A stretch of DNA of 19,830 nucleotides from Candidatus Zixiibacteriota bacterium (GCA_030588275.1 JAUUYJ010000009.1:1-19830); one strand, 5' to 3'; positions 1 through 7,398 are shown, counted from the first letter of the stretch. Translations and numbers: made by a program. The notes: generated by a model not told the origin, from the sequence alone.

Positions 1-503
1 GATTTCTTGTTGGCAATTTCACGATGGCAGGCAGAACAATCTTCCGGAGCATGAGGTAGCTCAGGATTGTGCGCCTCGTGACAGGTCAGACAGTTCTGAC
101 CAGGGTTATGGTACCCCTCCAGAATTTGAGGAAACCCTGATGGTCGCGACGGATTATAACCATGACACAAGATGCAAAAATCACGCTCATCCGGTATATT
201 TGGAGTTACCTCGTCGGGTGCTTCGACATGCGCACCAGCCGGTCCGTGACATGTTTCGCACGACAAACCAGCATGATTGGACCCAGCTTTGGTTTCTACA
301 ACATCATCGTGACATTCGACGCATACCTGAAATCCGGCATAGATCGGTTCGAGAGAGGCAACTTCGCCGACCGCATCCGATCGATAATGACCATACTCAC
401 CAAACGAATCGGGAACCAAAAATATCTGGGCGGCAATAAAGACCCCAATCAGTATAGCAAAGATGATGATAACCGGAATCATTTGTTTTGGAAAATTCGA
501 CAT
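1..503 (-). CDS. Membrane-anchored multihaem cytochrome c (partial, C-terminus cut by the window edge)
   Basis: The reading frame runs from an ATG at 503 off the left edge, giving 167 visible residues. Residues 8-30 are a hydrophobic N-terminal anchor or signal (IPVIIIFAILIGVFIAA), so the rest should lie in the periplasm. Five CxxCH haem-c attachment motifs follow: CVECH (61-65), CETCH (82-86), CILCH (110-114), CLTCH (138-142) and CSACH (156-160). Extra His residues such as H39, H77, H92 and H132 could be distal ligands. The FGEYGHYR segment after the anchor and the RPSGFPQI segment before the fourth haem recall cytochrome c3/c7-like electron-transfer subunits, often found next to NrfD-type or molybdopterin oxidoreductases. 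That comparison is from memory. A GGAGG lies about 13 bases upstream of the start, and a good promoter lies at 553-581. The redox partner would be beyond the left edge. Family-level call is firm; exact subfamily is not. Confidence 0.9.
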   Translation of the reverse strand, partial: MSNFPKQMIPVIIIFAILIGVFIAAQIFLVPDSFGEYGHYRSDAVGEVASLEPIYAGFQVCVECHDDVVETKAGSNHAGLSCETCHGPAGAHVEAPDEVTPNIPDERDFCILCHGYNPSRPSGFPQILEGYHNPGQNCLTCHEAHNPELPHAPEDCSACHREIANKK

Positions 504-855
504 CTCTTCTACCTGTCCTCCCACAACTTAAAGCGGATTAATATTGTCGCCAAAAGTATCTATTACAGAGCTTCTTGTCAATATTATTTCACAACTTTAA
601 GCAAAAGAATTCCAAAGGATTACGACACTTCACAATGATAGACATTTTTGAGGACAATTCAAGCAAAAGAACAGGAGTTTGTACCATAATTCCTGTTTTT
701 AGTGATCGAGATTAGGGAGTTGCAATCACTATCGTGGACCCTTTTTATCTATTATCGTATTCATTAATAATCAACCTCAGACAAGCCCCCTCATTAATAG
801 TGATTAGGCAGGAAACCTCCCCCGACTTAAGCTTCACTATATATATGTCGATCCA
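504..855. other. Intergenic region between divergent genes
   Basis: This stretch separates the minus-strand cytochrome gene from the plus-strand HYR/dockerin gene and is AT-rich. Apart from the cytochrome promoter, the only structure seen is a weak inverted repeat, AACAGGA (670-676) with TCCTGTT (691-697), separated by 14 bases and followed by Ts on the plus strand. No reading frame here has protein-like composition with a usable start. Confidence 0.5.
553..581 (-). promoter_or_regulatory. Sigma70-type promoter for the multihaem cytochrome
   Basis: On the minus strand a perfect -35 TTGACA (576-581) is followed after exactly 17 bases by TACTTT (553-558) as the -10. Transcription would start near 546, giving a leader of about 43 bases before the ATG at 503. 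The match is by eye. The -10 is only partly canonical, keeping the first TA and the last T. Confidence 0.55.
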
Positions 856-884
856 TTGGATATTGAAGGAATATTGATTATAAT
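856..884 (+). promoter_or_regulatory. Sigma70-type promoter for the cohesin-like/HYR/dockerin gene
   Basis: TTGGAT (856-861) and a perfect TATAAT (879-884) are separated by 17 bases. The predicted transcription start near 891 leaves roughly 30 bases before the TTG start at 923, consistent with a short leader. Both boxes and the spacing are seen in the sequence; activity is inferred. Confidence 0.55.
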
Positions 885-922
885 TCAGTCCGGCCTCATT
901 GGTTTGGTGAAATAAAGAAAAT

Positions 923-3094
923 TTGAGCACGGCAGGAAAATTGAGCACAAATCGGATCAAACAGATAATTCTATTCCTCTGCCTTCTGGGTATCCCTTTG
1001 GCTAACCAGCTTTCAGCCGAGGTTTCGGTCAAAATTACAACCGATAACATAGTTTCACCCGGAGGAAGTGTCAGGGCGGTTATCATTCTGGATGATCCAA
1101 CCGGTCAATTTGAAATGGCCGGGCTTGACCTCCTGCTTAAGCCGGACTCTTTTTTTACCGTTCAATCCTGGTCGATGGGGCAATTACTGGTCGATTGTGG
1201 TTGGGAGTACTTTAATATCTATTCGGACCCATCGGGCGGGATCAGGATATATGCGCTTGCCGACATTAACAACGGCCCGAACTATCCTTCATGTTATGGT
1301 TCAAACGGCGGCATATTAGCCGAGATAATTCTTACTCTTGCACCTGATTATCCCGGCCCTTGCGGTAGCTTACCGCTGAACTGGTATTGGGCTGGATGCA
1401 ATAATAATAGCATAACCTCTTTGTCCGGTGATACTTTATATATATCGGGGGACGTTTTTGCCTTTGACGGATACGATTATTCCTTAATCCCCCGCCAGTC
1501 CGGTTTCCCGACCGGTGGAGGGGCGCCTGACCAATGTCTGCCCAACCTTCGTTATGTCAATTACTATAATGGAGCCGTTTTTGTATCCGGCCCGGACAAT
1601 CAACCGCCAACAATCATCTGCCCTAATGATACGACGGTCGCCGCCGCAACCGGACAGTGTGGTCGAACCATTGCCTATCAGCTCCAGATTACCGACAACT
1701 GTCCCGGCCTACAACTGTCATCCTACCCTCCCTCCGGTTCGTTTTTCCCGCTGGGAACGACCCTCGTCGTGGGGGTTGCTACCGACCTGTTAGGCAACAG
1801 CAACGAATGTAGCTTCGTGGTAACGGTAATTGACGATCAACCTCCGGTTATTACCAGTCCGGATGATATATATACAACTACCGATCCGGGGCAATGTGGA
1901 ACTTATATAGATTTTTCAGGAACCGTCACCGATAATTGTCCGGGCGCGATCGCCTATAGTTACCCTCCTTCAGGGGTTTATTTCAGCACCGGCACAACGA
2001 CGGTAATCTGCGTTGGCCTTGATCAAAGCGGTAATGTTGACACCGCCTACTTTGATATTCATGTCTCTGATATGGAACCGCCCGAAATTGAATGCCTACC
2101 AGATACAATTCTGTCAACCGATGACGGTCTCTGCGGAGCAACCTTCACAATTATACCGGAGATCTCTGACAATTGCGGACAACTGGAATATTATAGTGAT
2201 CCTCCGGTCGGAACCTTTCTTGAACCGGGCGACCGAACCGTAGTTAGCTGGGCGGTTGATCAGTTTGGCAATACCGATTCCTGTTGGTTCAACCTGTCGA
2301 TTGTTGATGATGAACCACCTCAGATGATCTGTCCCGACGATATTGTCGTCGGCAACGATTCTGGTTCATGCGGGGCATTTGTGGAGTTCACGCCAACCGT
2401 TTTTGATAACTGCCCCGGAGCAGGCTTCTTCACCATGCCTGAATCCGGCTCATTTTTTGAGATCGGAACAACGACAGTTATTTGTACCGCCATCGATCCT
2501 GCCGGAAATCGAGATATGGAGCAGTTTCAAATAACCGTTGTAGATAGCTTCCCTCCGGTGATCGTTTGCCCGGTAGAATCGGTTTTTTACAACGACTCCG
2601 GGTTGTATGGAGCGATTATCAACTACCAGATTACCGCCTTTGACGACTGTTCCGAGCCGATAATTATCTCAACCCCTCCGTCTGGCTCTGTTTTTCCAAT
2701 CGGAACGACGGTGGTCAACGGGTCGGCTCAGGATATGGCCGGAAATATTACCACCTGTCAATTTGACATTCATGTTGCGCTAAATGATGGTGATCTGGAC
2801 GAACTGCCTGACTGGGATGATAATTGCCCCGAAGATTTTAATCCCGATCAGATGGATGGTGACAGCGATGGGATTGGAGATATTTGTGATGTCATTTATG
2901 GTGACGCCAACGGTGACCAGATTGTCAATGTCGGAGATGCTGTCTTTTTGATAAATTTTGTATTTGGTCAGGGAGCCCCGCCTGCTTCATTCGCCGCCGC
3001 CGATGCCAATTGCGATTTGACCGCCGATGTCGGTGATGCCGTTTACCTGATAAATTATATATTCCGGTCCGGTCCGACACCTGACTGCGAATAA
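923..3094 (+). CDS. Secreted cohesin-like / five-HYR / thrombospondin-3 / dockerin protein
   Basis: A 723-residue exported protein of unknown specific role, probably surface or extracellular adhesion or scaffolding. After a signal peptide (about 12-32, IILFLCLLGIPLANQLSA), residues 33-200 form a beta-rich domain with the layout of cohesins: 'VSPGGSVRAVIIL', an 'MAGLDLLLKPDSF' strand and 'GGILAEIILTLAP'. Five HYR (hyalin repeat) modules start at PP 228, 307, 386, 465 and 544, each about 80 residues with a GTT-V---A-D--GN core. Residues 622-657 are Asp-rich thrombospondin type-3-like calcium loops. Residues 659-723 are a dockerin with two complete EF-type loops (DANGDQIVNVGD and DANCDLTADVGD). 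Translation appears to start at TTG 923, with GGTGA about 12 bases upstream. A second in-frame TTG at 941 also keeps the signal peptide. It stands alone with its own promoter. HYR, TSP3 and dockerin calls are firm; the cohesin-like call is moderate. Confidence 0.9.
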   Translation: MSTAGKLSTNRIKQIILFLCLLGIPLANQLSAEVSVKITTDNIVSPGGSVRAVIILDDPTGQFEMAGLDLLLKPDSFFTVQSWSMGQLLVDCGWEYFNIYSDPSGGIRIYALADINNGPNYPSCYGSNGGILAEIILTLAPDYPGPCGSLPLNWYWAGCNNNSITSLSGDTLYISGDVFAFDGYDYSLIPRQSGFPTGGGAPDQCLPNLRYVNYYNGAVFVSGPDNQPPTIICPNDTTVAAATGQCGRTIAYQLQITDNCPGLQLSSYPPSGSFFPLGTTLVVGVATDLLGNSNECSFVVTVIDDQPPVITSPDDIYTTTDPGQCGTYIDFSGTVTDNCPGAIAYSYPPSGVYFSTGTTTVICVGLDQSGNVDTAYFDIHVSDMEPPEIECLPDTILSTDDGLCGATFTIIPEISDNCGQLEYYSDPPVGTFLEPGDRTVVSWAVDQFGNTDSCWFNLSIVDDEPPQMICPDDIVVGNDSGSCGAFVEFTPTVFDNCPGAGFFTMPESGSFFEIGTTTVICTAIDPAGNRDMEQFQITVVDSFPPVIVCPVESVFYNDSGLYGAIINYQITAFDDCSEPIIISTPPSGSVFPIGTTVVNGSAQDMAGNITTCQFDIHVALNDGDLDELPDWDDNCPEDFNPDQMDGDSDGIGDICDVIYGDANGDQIVNVGDAVFLINFVFGQGAPPASFAAADANCDLTADVGDAVYLINYIFRSGPTPDCE
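1601..2779 (+). repeat. Five tandem HYR modules (protein-level repeat)
   Basis: Five consecutive modules of about 79-80 residues share the pattern 'PP-I-CP-D', a Cys-Gly about 20 residues in, 'DNC(P)G', 'P-SG--F--GTT-V---A-D--GN' and a closing beta strand. They are clearly related as protein but have diverged in DNA, so this is an old duplication, not a recombining repeat. Modules 1-4 keep a Cys in the 'CG' position; in module 5 it is Tyr562. Confidence 0.85.
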
Positions 3095-3631
3095 TTTTTT
3101 CCCCAAAAAAACCTCTATGATCTATGTCGTTGTAAGTCGATCAACCTGGATTTTGGATACGACTTCACCCAACGAAGGGGATTTGGTATAACAGCCCAGG
3201 ACTCTGGGGCACATTTCCGGAATTGTCTGTCGTATATGATTGCAGTTTATTATGGTAGCCGGAGTTTTTTCCACCTTTTTGTTCATGCTACAGCCCACAT
3301 TTTAAGATCCCGGTTGACTGTCAAAGTTGTCGATCATGGATATACATAAATACCCTTACTCTACTGGTCGAACCGTTGGCAAAAAAACTTAAGCCGGTTA
3401 ATCTGCACGGAGAAAACGGGTTATATTATTTGAGTCAGGTCGATATCAATTAGATTTAAACCAAAACGGGGCTCTGGATGAGACAAAATATCCCATTGCA
3501 AAATTATTGAATATCGTCCAACCTCAAAAACTCAAGCGATCAGCCAGCTTCAAATGATATCCAAAATGTTATGTTGATTTGAAGATTGTCTGTATCGACA
3601 GGTGGGCGGTAGCAGCTAACTACTGTGACAT
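3095..3631. other. Gene-free intergenic stretch of about 540 bases
   Basis: The stretch lies between the HYR/dockerin gene and the 3' end of the convergent thermonuclease gene. All six frames are broken by frequent stops. Short open pieces, for example around 3205-3345 on the plus strand, have no recognisable motif and no ribosome binding site. No rho-independent terminator is evident for either convergent gene. The run TTTTTTCCCCAAAAAAA near 3095-3111 is not a proper terminator. It could be decayed coding DNA, but nothing identifies the source. Confidence 0.5.
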
Positions 3632-4264
3632 CTACGGCTTACAATTTCGACAAGGTGAGTACCCGTCATAATAAGCAAAATGACGCTGATCAAAAATGAC
3701 CTTTCGGGATTCAGATAACTTTTGGACCGCACCGCAGGATGGGCGATGAAAACGCATCGTAGAATTATTGGCGATATAGTAAGGCTCGTCATCCTCACCA
3801 AAATTCCATATCCCAATTTTATTCTTCATGGCAATCCGTTGTGCTTCAAGTAATTTGGGTAGTTCTACCTCGTTTTGGAAAGATCCCTTGAACAGATAAA
3901 TTCGAGCATATCCGGCTCTGACAATTTCAGCATTGACCAAAAGGGAATCGATATAAAGATAAGCCAGCAATCTCCCATATTTATCTCGCCGGCGATAATC
4001 AAACCTTAACTCAACCTCCATCCCCTTGACCAGGCTGGATAAGACAGACCGGGCTGAATCATAAAATGGCTCCCCCCTCTCTGGCGTATCTATCCCTAAC
4101 AGACGGACCATGTCGAAACCGTTCAGCTCCGCCGTATCACCATCCACGACCTTTGTTACGCTGAATGTCTGTTCCCGATCATGCCGGAGTTCCCTGACGA
4201 ATCGAAACAGCACCAATAGCGGGATCAAAACAACAATTGCCGCAATATATCTTTTTTTCATCAT
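3632..4264 (-). CDS. Membrane-anchored thermonuclease (SNase-like) with C-terminal Cys/His metal-binding module
   Basis: A 210-residue staphylococcal-nuclease-fold phosphodiesterase, expected to cut DNA or RNA with Ca2+ outside the cytoplasm. The N-terminal hydrophobic segment (about 6-23, YIAAIVVLIPLLVLFRFV) is a signal anchor. The nuclease core shows VVDGDT, RLLGIDTPE (supplying the Arg and Glu equivalent to SNase R35 and E43), KYGRLLAYLY (Arg equivalent to R87), LVNAEIVRAGYA and GIWNF, so the active site looks intact. The last about 45 residues carry FHRPSC and YSPCRNCKP, a His/Cys arrangement like the Ada-type metal-binding module often appended to secreted nucleases. The ATG overlaps the TGA of the upstream ATPase gene (ATGA), implying translational coupling. 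An immediately following second ATG is an equivalent start. Fold call is very secure; biological role (nutrient scavenging, DNA uptake or DNA turnover) is inferred. Confidence 0.93.
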   Translation of the reverse strand: MMKKRYIAAIVVLIPLLVLFRFVRELRHDREQTFSVTKVVDGDTAELNGFDMVRLLGIDTPERGEPFYDSARSVLSSLVKGMEVELRFDYRRRDKYGRLLAYLYIDSLLVNAEIVRAGYARIYLFKGSFQNEVELPKLLEAQRIAMKNKIGIWNFGEDDEPYYIANNSTMRFHRPSCGAVQKLSESRKVIFDQRHFAYYDGYSPCRNCKP

Positions 4265-6660
4265 CGGATCTGAACCAAGGCCCGGCTTTGCCCGAACTGA
4301 TCCCGCTCAATGATAATCCGGTTTTCCACCAAATCTTTAATCCCTTCAATGTGGGAAACAATTATTATCTGAGGAAAACGATTCGTCAGCCGGGCCAACC
4401 CCTCGATAATCATTTGCCGTCGGTCCAAATCCTGAGAACCGAAGACCTCATCCAGAATGACAAAATTGTTAGCAATCTTTGCCATCGCCGCCATCTCAAT
4501 TGAGATTGCCAACCGGAAGCAGAGGTTGGCGAGGTCGATCTCCCCACCGGAAAAACGGTTGATTGGGTGGGATTCACCTCGGTCAAGAATCTTAAGATTA
4601 TACTCCTCATCAAGTTCGATCTCCTGATATAACCCATCGGTCATTTCCCGGAAGAGATCGGACGTTCCCCGAGACAATGTTGGCCGGATTCGACCAATTA
4701 AGAAAACTCGGAATTCAGCAAACAAAACCGATAGCCTCTCCAGGACGGTCAGCTCTACCCTCACTTTGGATATCTCTTTCTTTGAGGCGATAAAATCGGC
4801 TAATTGTCGCCGGAGAAACTCCCGCTCCGATTCAACCAACCTTATCTGCCCATCGTTCCTCTCAGCCACAATCAAAAGATGGGACTCTTTTGCTTGGTAC
4901 TGCTCCGCCTCATGACGCAAATTGACAAGCCGATCCAAATCAAAACCGATTTTAGAAACCTGCTCCCTGGTCTGTTTCAAAGCTACCGAAACTGATTCCT
5001 GCTCAGTTCTTAACTCCTCCTGCTCCTCTATTAGCAGATGCTGACGAGCCATTTTTTCGGTAATCCGAATGAGCCGCTCCCGATCCTTAATTCTGGAGGC
5101 AAACTGTTGCTCCGCCTGAGTCAAGCGGTCGGCATCAAATTCAATCACCCCAATTTCAGACAGCCTAAGGTCAATCCCCTTCAGGCGAGCCCGGTTCTCC
5201 TCGATTATCCGGTCACCTTCAGCCAGCCTTACCTCCACAACCGAGAGAGCTTTTTCATCTTCCACCAGATCACGCAGGCTGTTTTCCAGATCTGAGAGAA
5301 CCATTTTTTCTTTTCTACCGGTCACTTCCAGCTCAGAGAGCCGTTTTCTTTGCAGGACAATCCCTTTACCGATCTCTGTCAACTCCTGCTCAAAATGACG
5401 CTCGATATCACCCAGATGCTCCCCCAGCGGTCGTAGGCAGAACTTGCAGGTGGCATCCGGACCAAGGCGACCAATCTCCCCCTTCTGGCTTTCCAGCTTT
5501 TTCCTGTCTGACTCAAGAACCTTCAGATCAGAAGCAACCGCCCTGAATTCAGCTCGTAACTTATCATCTTTTTGCCGGCTCGATTCCAGCGACTGTAGCA
5601 GGTCAGCCTTGCTCGCCAACCTCTTGTTTAAAAGTGACACCTCCGACAGATATTTTTCGTGGTCGGCCAGCCGCCCATCTAAAGAGGGGGTGACAACCCC
5701 CTTTTCGACAAGAAGATTATCCCGCTCTCTCCTTTGAGATTCCCCCCGGCGAATCTCAATTAACCGCTTCTCAACCTCAGAAAAATCGGCAATCCGCTTT
5801 TCAAGTTGGCCCTTTTCTTCAGCCAGATCTGAAATCTCGTTCAACTCAACGGCACGTTTGTTAGCCTCAGTTTGGATTTGCTCCAGCCTGGACTGCAACC
5901 CTGCTAATTCTTTGTCCAATTTTTGATACTCAATTTGACGCTGGCTCAGGTCGGCAATAAGCCTGTTTGAATCTTCCCGGCTGACTCCAACCGACTTCAG
6001 CTTCTCAGATATATCAGATTTTGATTGCTTAAGTTGTTTTAGTTGAACCTCTTTTGCCCTCTGCTGTGATTTGACCAAATCTTCCTCGATCAAATTTTGC
6101 ATCAGGATCTCCAGTTTTTGCCTGATCCCCCGGATATCATTTCTAAGATCACCAAGGGCCGTATCAAGGCGACCAACCCCAAGCATTTGGGCCAGATGGT
6201 CCTTTCGCTGGGCCGGGCGGGCATCAGAAAGAGCGTTCAGCTCTTTTTGGCGGGCAAAAAAGCTGGAGGAAAATCCTTTTAAGTCCAACCCCAACAACTT
6301 GATAATAAAATTATCAACCTCCCGTGTGGAGACTGCGTCAATCTTTCCGGCTCTCATCAGGGTTGCTTCGCTACGGCCACTCTTCCCCTTGATTGTTCGT
6401 GTCAGACCGTATTCACGACCATCCAGAACAAAATCGAGGCGAACCTGACAGTCATCGGTATCGGCCGCCATCTGCCGCTTGATCCCCTCTTTTCCCGATC
6501 GGGCCGCGCGGTTTCCATACAGACACCATGAGATCCCCTCCAAGATAGTCGATTTCCCGGCCCCATTCGGGCCGACAATTCCGGTAATTCCGGGTGAGAA
6601 CTCAATAACCTGCTCTTCATACTGGCGGAAATTGTGAAGATATAATCGAGATAGGATCAT
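4261..6660 (-). CDS. sbcC: SbcC/Rad50-like SMC-family ATPase with zinc hook
   Basis: A cytoplasmic DNA-end-processing ATPase; relatives pair with the SbcD/Mre11 nuclease. Numbering from the ATG at 6660 (799 aa), Walker A GPNGAGKS is at 30-37, directly after the typical Rad50 opening (L--L-L-NFRQYEEQVIEF). A long coiled coil follows. The zinc-hook CKFC is at 405-408 in the middle. A second coiled coil leads to the ABC signature FSGGE at about 703-707 and Walker B FVILDEVFG with D737 and E738. At about 800 residues it is shorter than E. coli SbcC (about 1048) and nearer archaeal Rad50. An in-frame TTG at 6666 would add two residues; I prefer the ATG because it gives the usual family N-terminus. 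No SbcD/Mre11 gene is present in this window. The next gene in the operon is instead a membrane-anchored thermonuclease overlapping by 4 bases. A paralogous Rad50/SMC-like ATPase with another function remains possible. Confidence 0.92.
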   Translation of the reverse strand: MILSRLYLHNFRQYEEQVIEFSPGITGIVGPNGAGKSTILEGISWCLYGNRAARSGKEGIKRQMAADTDDCQVRLDFVLDGREYGLTRTIKGKSGRSEATLMRAGKIDAVSTREVDNFIIKLLGLDLKGFSSSFFARQKELNALSDARPAQRKDHLAQMLGVGRLDTALGDLRNDIRGIRQKLEILMQNLIEEDLVKSQQRAKEVQLKQLKQSKSDISEKLKSVGVSREDSNRLIADLSQRQIEYQKLDKELAGLQSRLEQIQTEANKRAVELNEISDLAEEKGQLEKRIADFSEVEKRLIEIRRGESQRRERDNLLVEKGVVTPSLDGRLADHEKYLSEVSLLNKRLASKADLLQSLESSRQKDDKLRAEFRAVASDLKVLESDRKKLESQKGEIGRLGPDATCKFCLRPLGEHLGDIERHFEQELTEIGKGIVLQRKRLSELEVTGRKEKMVLSDLENSLRDLVEDEKALSVVEVRLAEGDRIIEENRARLKGIDLRLSEIGVIEFDADRLTQAEQQFASRIKDRERLIRITEKMARQHLLIEEQEELRTEQESVSVALKQTREQVSKIGFDLDRLVNLRHEAEQYQAKESHLLIVAERNDGQIRLVESEREFLRRQLADFIASKKEISKVRVELTVLERLSVLFAEFRVFLIGRIRPTLSRGTSDLFREMTDGLYQEIELDEEYNLKILDRGESHPINRFSGGEIDLANLCFRLAISIEMAAMAKIANNFVILDEVFGSQDLDRRQMIIEGLARLTNRFPQIIIVSHIEGIKDLVENRIIIERDQFGQSRALVQIR

Positions 6661-6793
6661 GCTCAATTGTAATACAATCGGCCCCTTTGAGCAAGCAACA
6701 ACCGGGCTAACGCCTTTAATAGGGCGAGATTGTGATATTATTATTTATTTACAAAAAGGATCCAAATAACTCTTGACAAAATGACATTATTAT

Positions 6794-7030
6794 CTATTTT
6801 GGTCGTGAGCGTGTGTTTAGGTTGTTCTGGGCCTTGAGCCAACTTGTCCCGAATGGCCGATCTTTATACCTCTTTAACTGACCTTTGATATACTGCTCCA
6901 ATGCAAACTTTAATGAGCCATTGTTTGTGTTATCTGCAGGGGTCACGATAATCGCTAACGCATTTTTTGGTACGATAATCTTCCCTAAGTACTTTCTGTA
7001 CTTATGTATCCGTTGGGTGTGAATCCTCAT
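6794..7030 (-). CDS. Small hypothetical protein
   Basis: A 78-residue basic ORF that I do not recognise. An AGGTGG ribosome binding site lies 7 bases before the ATG at 7030. The middle (IIVPKNALAIIVTPADN, then GSLKFALEQYIKGQLKRYKD) looks like a real beta-strand plus amphipathic helix, while both ends are Arg/Lys-rich. There is no signal peptide or membrane segment. It lies upstream of the SbcC-like gene on the same strand with a gap of about 130 bases, so cotranscription is possible but not shown. Its more AT-rich codons set it apart from its neighbours. It could be a chance ORF or a fragment of a mobile element; the ribosome binding site is the main argument for it. Confidence 0.45.
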   Translation of the reverse strand: MRIHTQRIHKYRKYLGKIIVPKNALAIIVTPADNTNNGSLKFALEQYIKGQLKRYKDRPFGTSWLKAQNNLNTRSRPK

Positions 7031-7148
7031 TCATAATCCACCTACATACAATGACAATTCGTGATTTGTTTATAGGAGGTGACGTTTTTTTTGCAGCTCA
7101 GTAAATGCTTGTAAGAGTTAGGTGCGAATTTACAAAACACAGCTTTAG

Positions 7149-7199
7149 TGGAGTTAACGTCAACCTTCTTTAAGCTTTAAAGAAAAGAATTTGACTCCA
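7149..7199 (+). promoter_or_regulatory. Composite stem-loop 1 in the leader
   Basis: The outer arms TGGAGTTAA (7149-7157) and TTGACTCCA (7191-7199) pair over 9 positions with one G-U. Inside them a perfect 8-bp AT-rich hairpin, TTCTTTAA (7166-7173) and TTAAAGAA (7177-7184), closes a GCT loop. The helices are separated by an internal loop of 8 and 6 bases. No T-run follows, so this is not a simple terminator. Function is unknown; an RNA stability or regulatory element is plausible if it is transcribed. Confidence 0.45.
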
Positions 7200-7220
7200 T
7201 CTCCGTAATTAGGAAAAACA

Positions 7221-7290
7221 TAGAATAGTTCATTTGGTTATTCTCGTATTTCCCTAGACACGATTTACCGAGAATAAGCATTCTATTCTA
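7221..7290 (+). promoter_or_regulatory. Composite stem-loop 2 in the leader, with an alternative hairpin
   Basis: The outer arms TAGAATAG (7221-7228) and CTATTCTA (7283-7290) pair perfectly. The inner arms TTATTCTCG (7238-7246) and CGAGAATAA (7269-7277) also pair perfectly. That gives 17 matched pairs around a 22-base loop, with a 9/5-base internal loop between the helices. AGAAT (7271-7275) could instead pair with ATTCT (7280-7284), which would exclude the long form. The structure ends about 110 bases before the ATG of the 1638-residue secreted protein. Confidence 0.45.
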
Positions 7291-7386
7291 AAAGGCACTG
7301 TGTTGGATTCAACAAATTCTGCATAATGCCGAAATAATATGTTAGAGTGTTAACAAGTTGAACGTTCTTTGACTTTCCTTGTATTA

Positions 7387-7392
7387 AGGAGG
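7387..7392 (+). promoter_or_regulatory. Strong ribosome binding site of the 1638-residue protein
   Basis: AGGAGG sits 6 bases upstream of the ATG at 7399, the best Shine-Dalgarno match at any gene in the window. It fixes the start and fits a highly translated gene. Confidence 0.85.
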
Positions 7393-7398
7393 AAATAA

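Larger units (their letters stand above)
7031..7398 (+). other. Long 5' region of the giant secreted-protein gene
   Basis: About 370 AT-rich bases with no convincing gene. It holds an AGGAGGTGA ribosome-binding-like site at 7074-7082 followed by a 7-codon TTG mini-ORF (7091-7114), two composite inverted repeats (7149-7199 and 7221-7290), and the real ribosome binding site of the downstream gene at 7387-7392. No confident promoter was found. TAATAT near 7335 is a possible -10 without a good -35. Confidence 0.5.

Noticed and set aside
162..638. Plus-strand ORF of 158 residues, and another at 140-439
   Set aside because: Both lie antisense to the cytochrome gene with its five CxxCH motifs and have no recognisable protein features.
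670..700. Inverted repeat AACAGGA/TCCTGTT followed by Ts
   Set aside because: Only 7 bp with a 14-base loop and no gene ending beside it; too weak to call a terminator.
745..1086. Minus-strand ORF of 113 residues
   Set aside because: It runs through the start, promoter and signal-peptide region of the HYR/dockerin gene and looks like a shadow frame.
3160..3345. Short open pieces (for example one reading STWILDTTSP) in the gene-free stretch
   Set aside because: Resemblance to integrase or retro-element segments is too short and frames are broken; no mobile element can be supported.
3361..3385. GGTTCGA on the minus strand, like a tRNA T-loop
   Set aside because: The loop is not closed by a proper 5-bp T stem and no anticodon or acceptor stem could be found.
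6773..6801. Perfect TTGACA on the plus strand
   Set aside because: At 17 bases downstream there is only ATTTTG, and a transcript would run antisense into the small ORF; no suitable gene follows directly.
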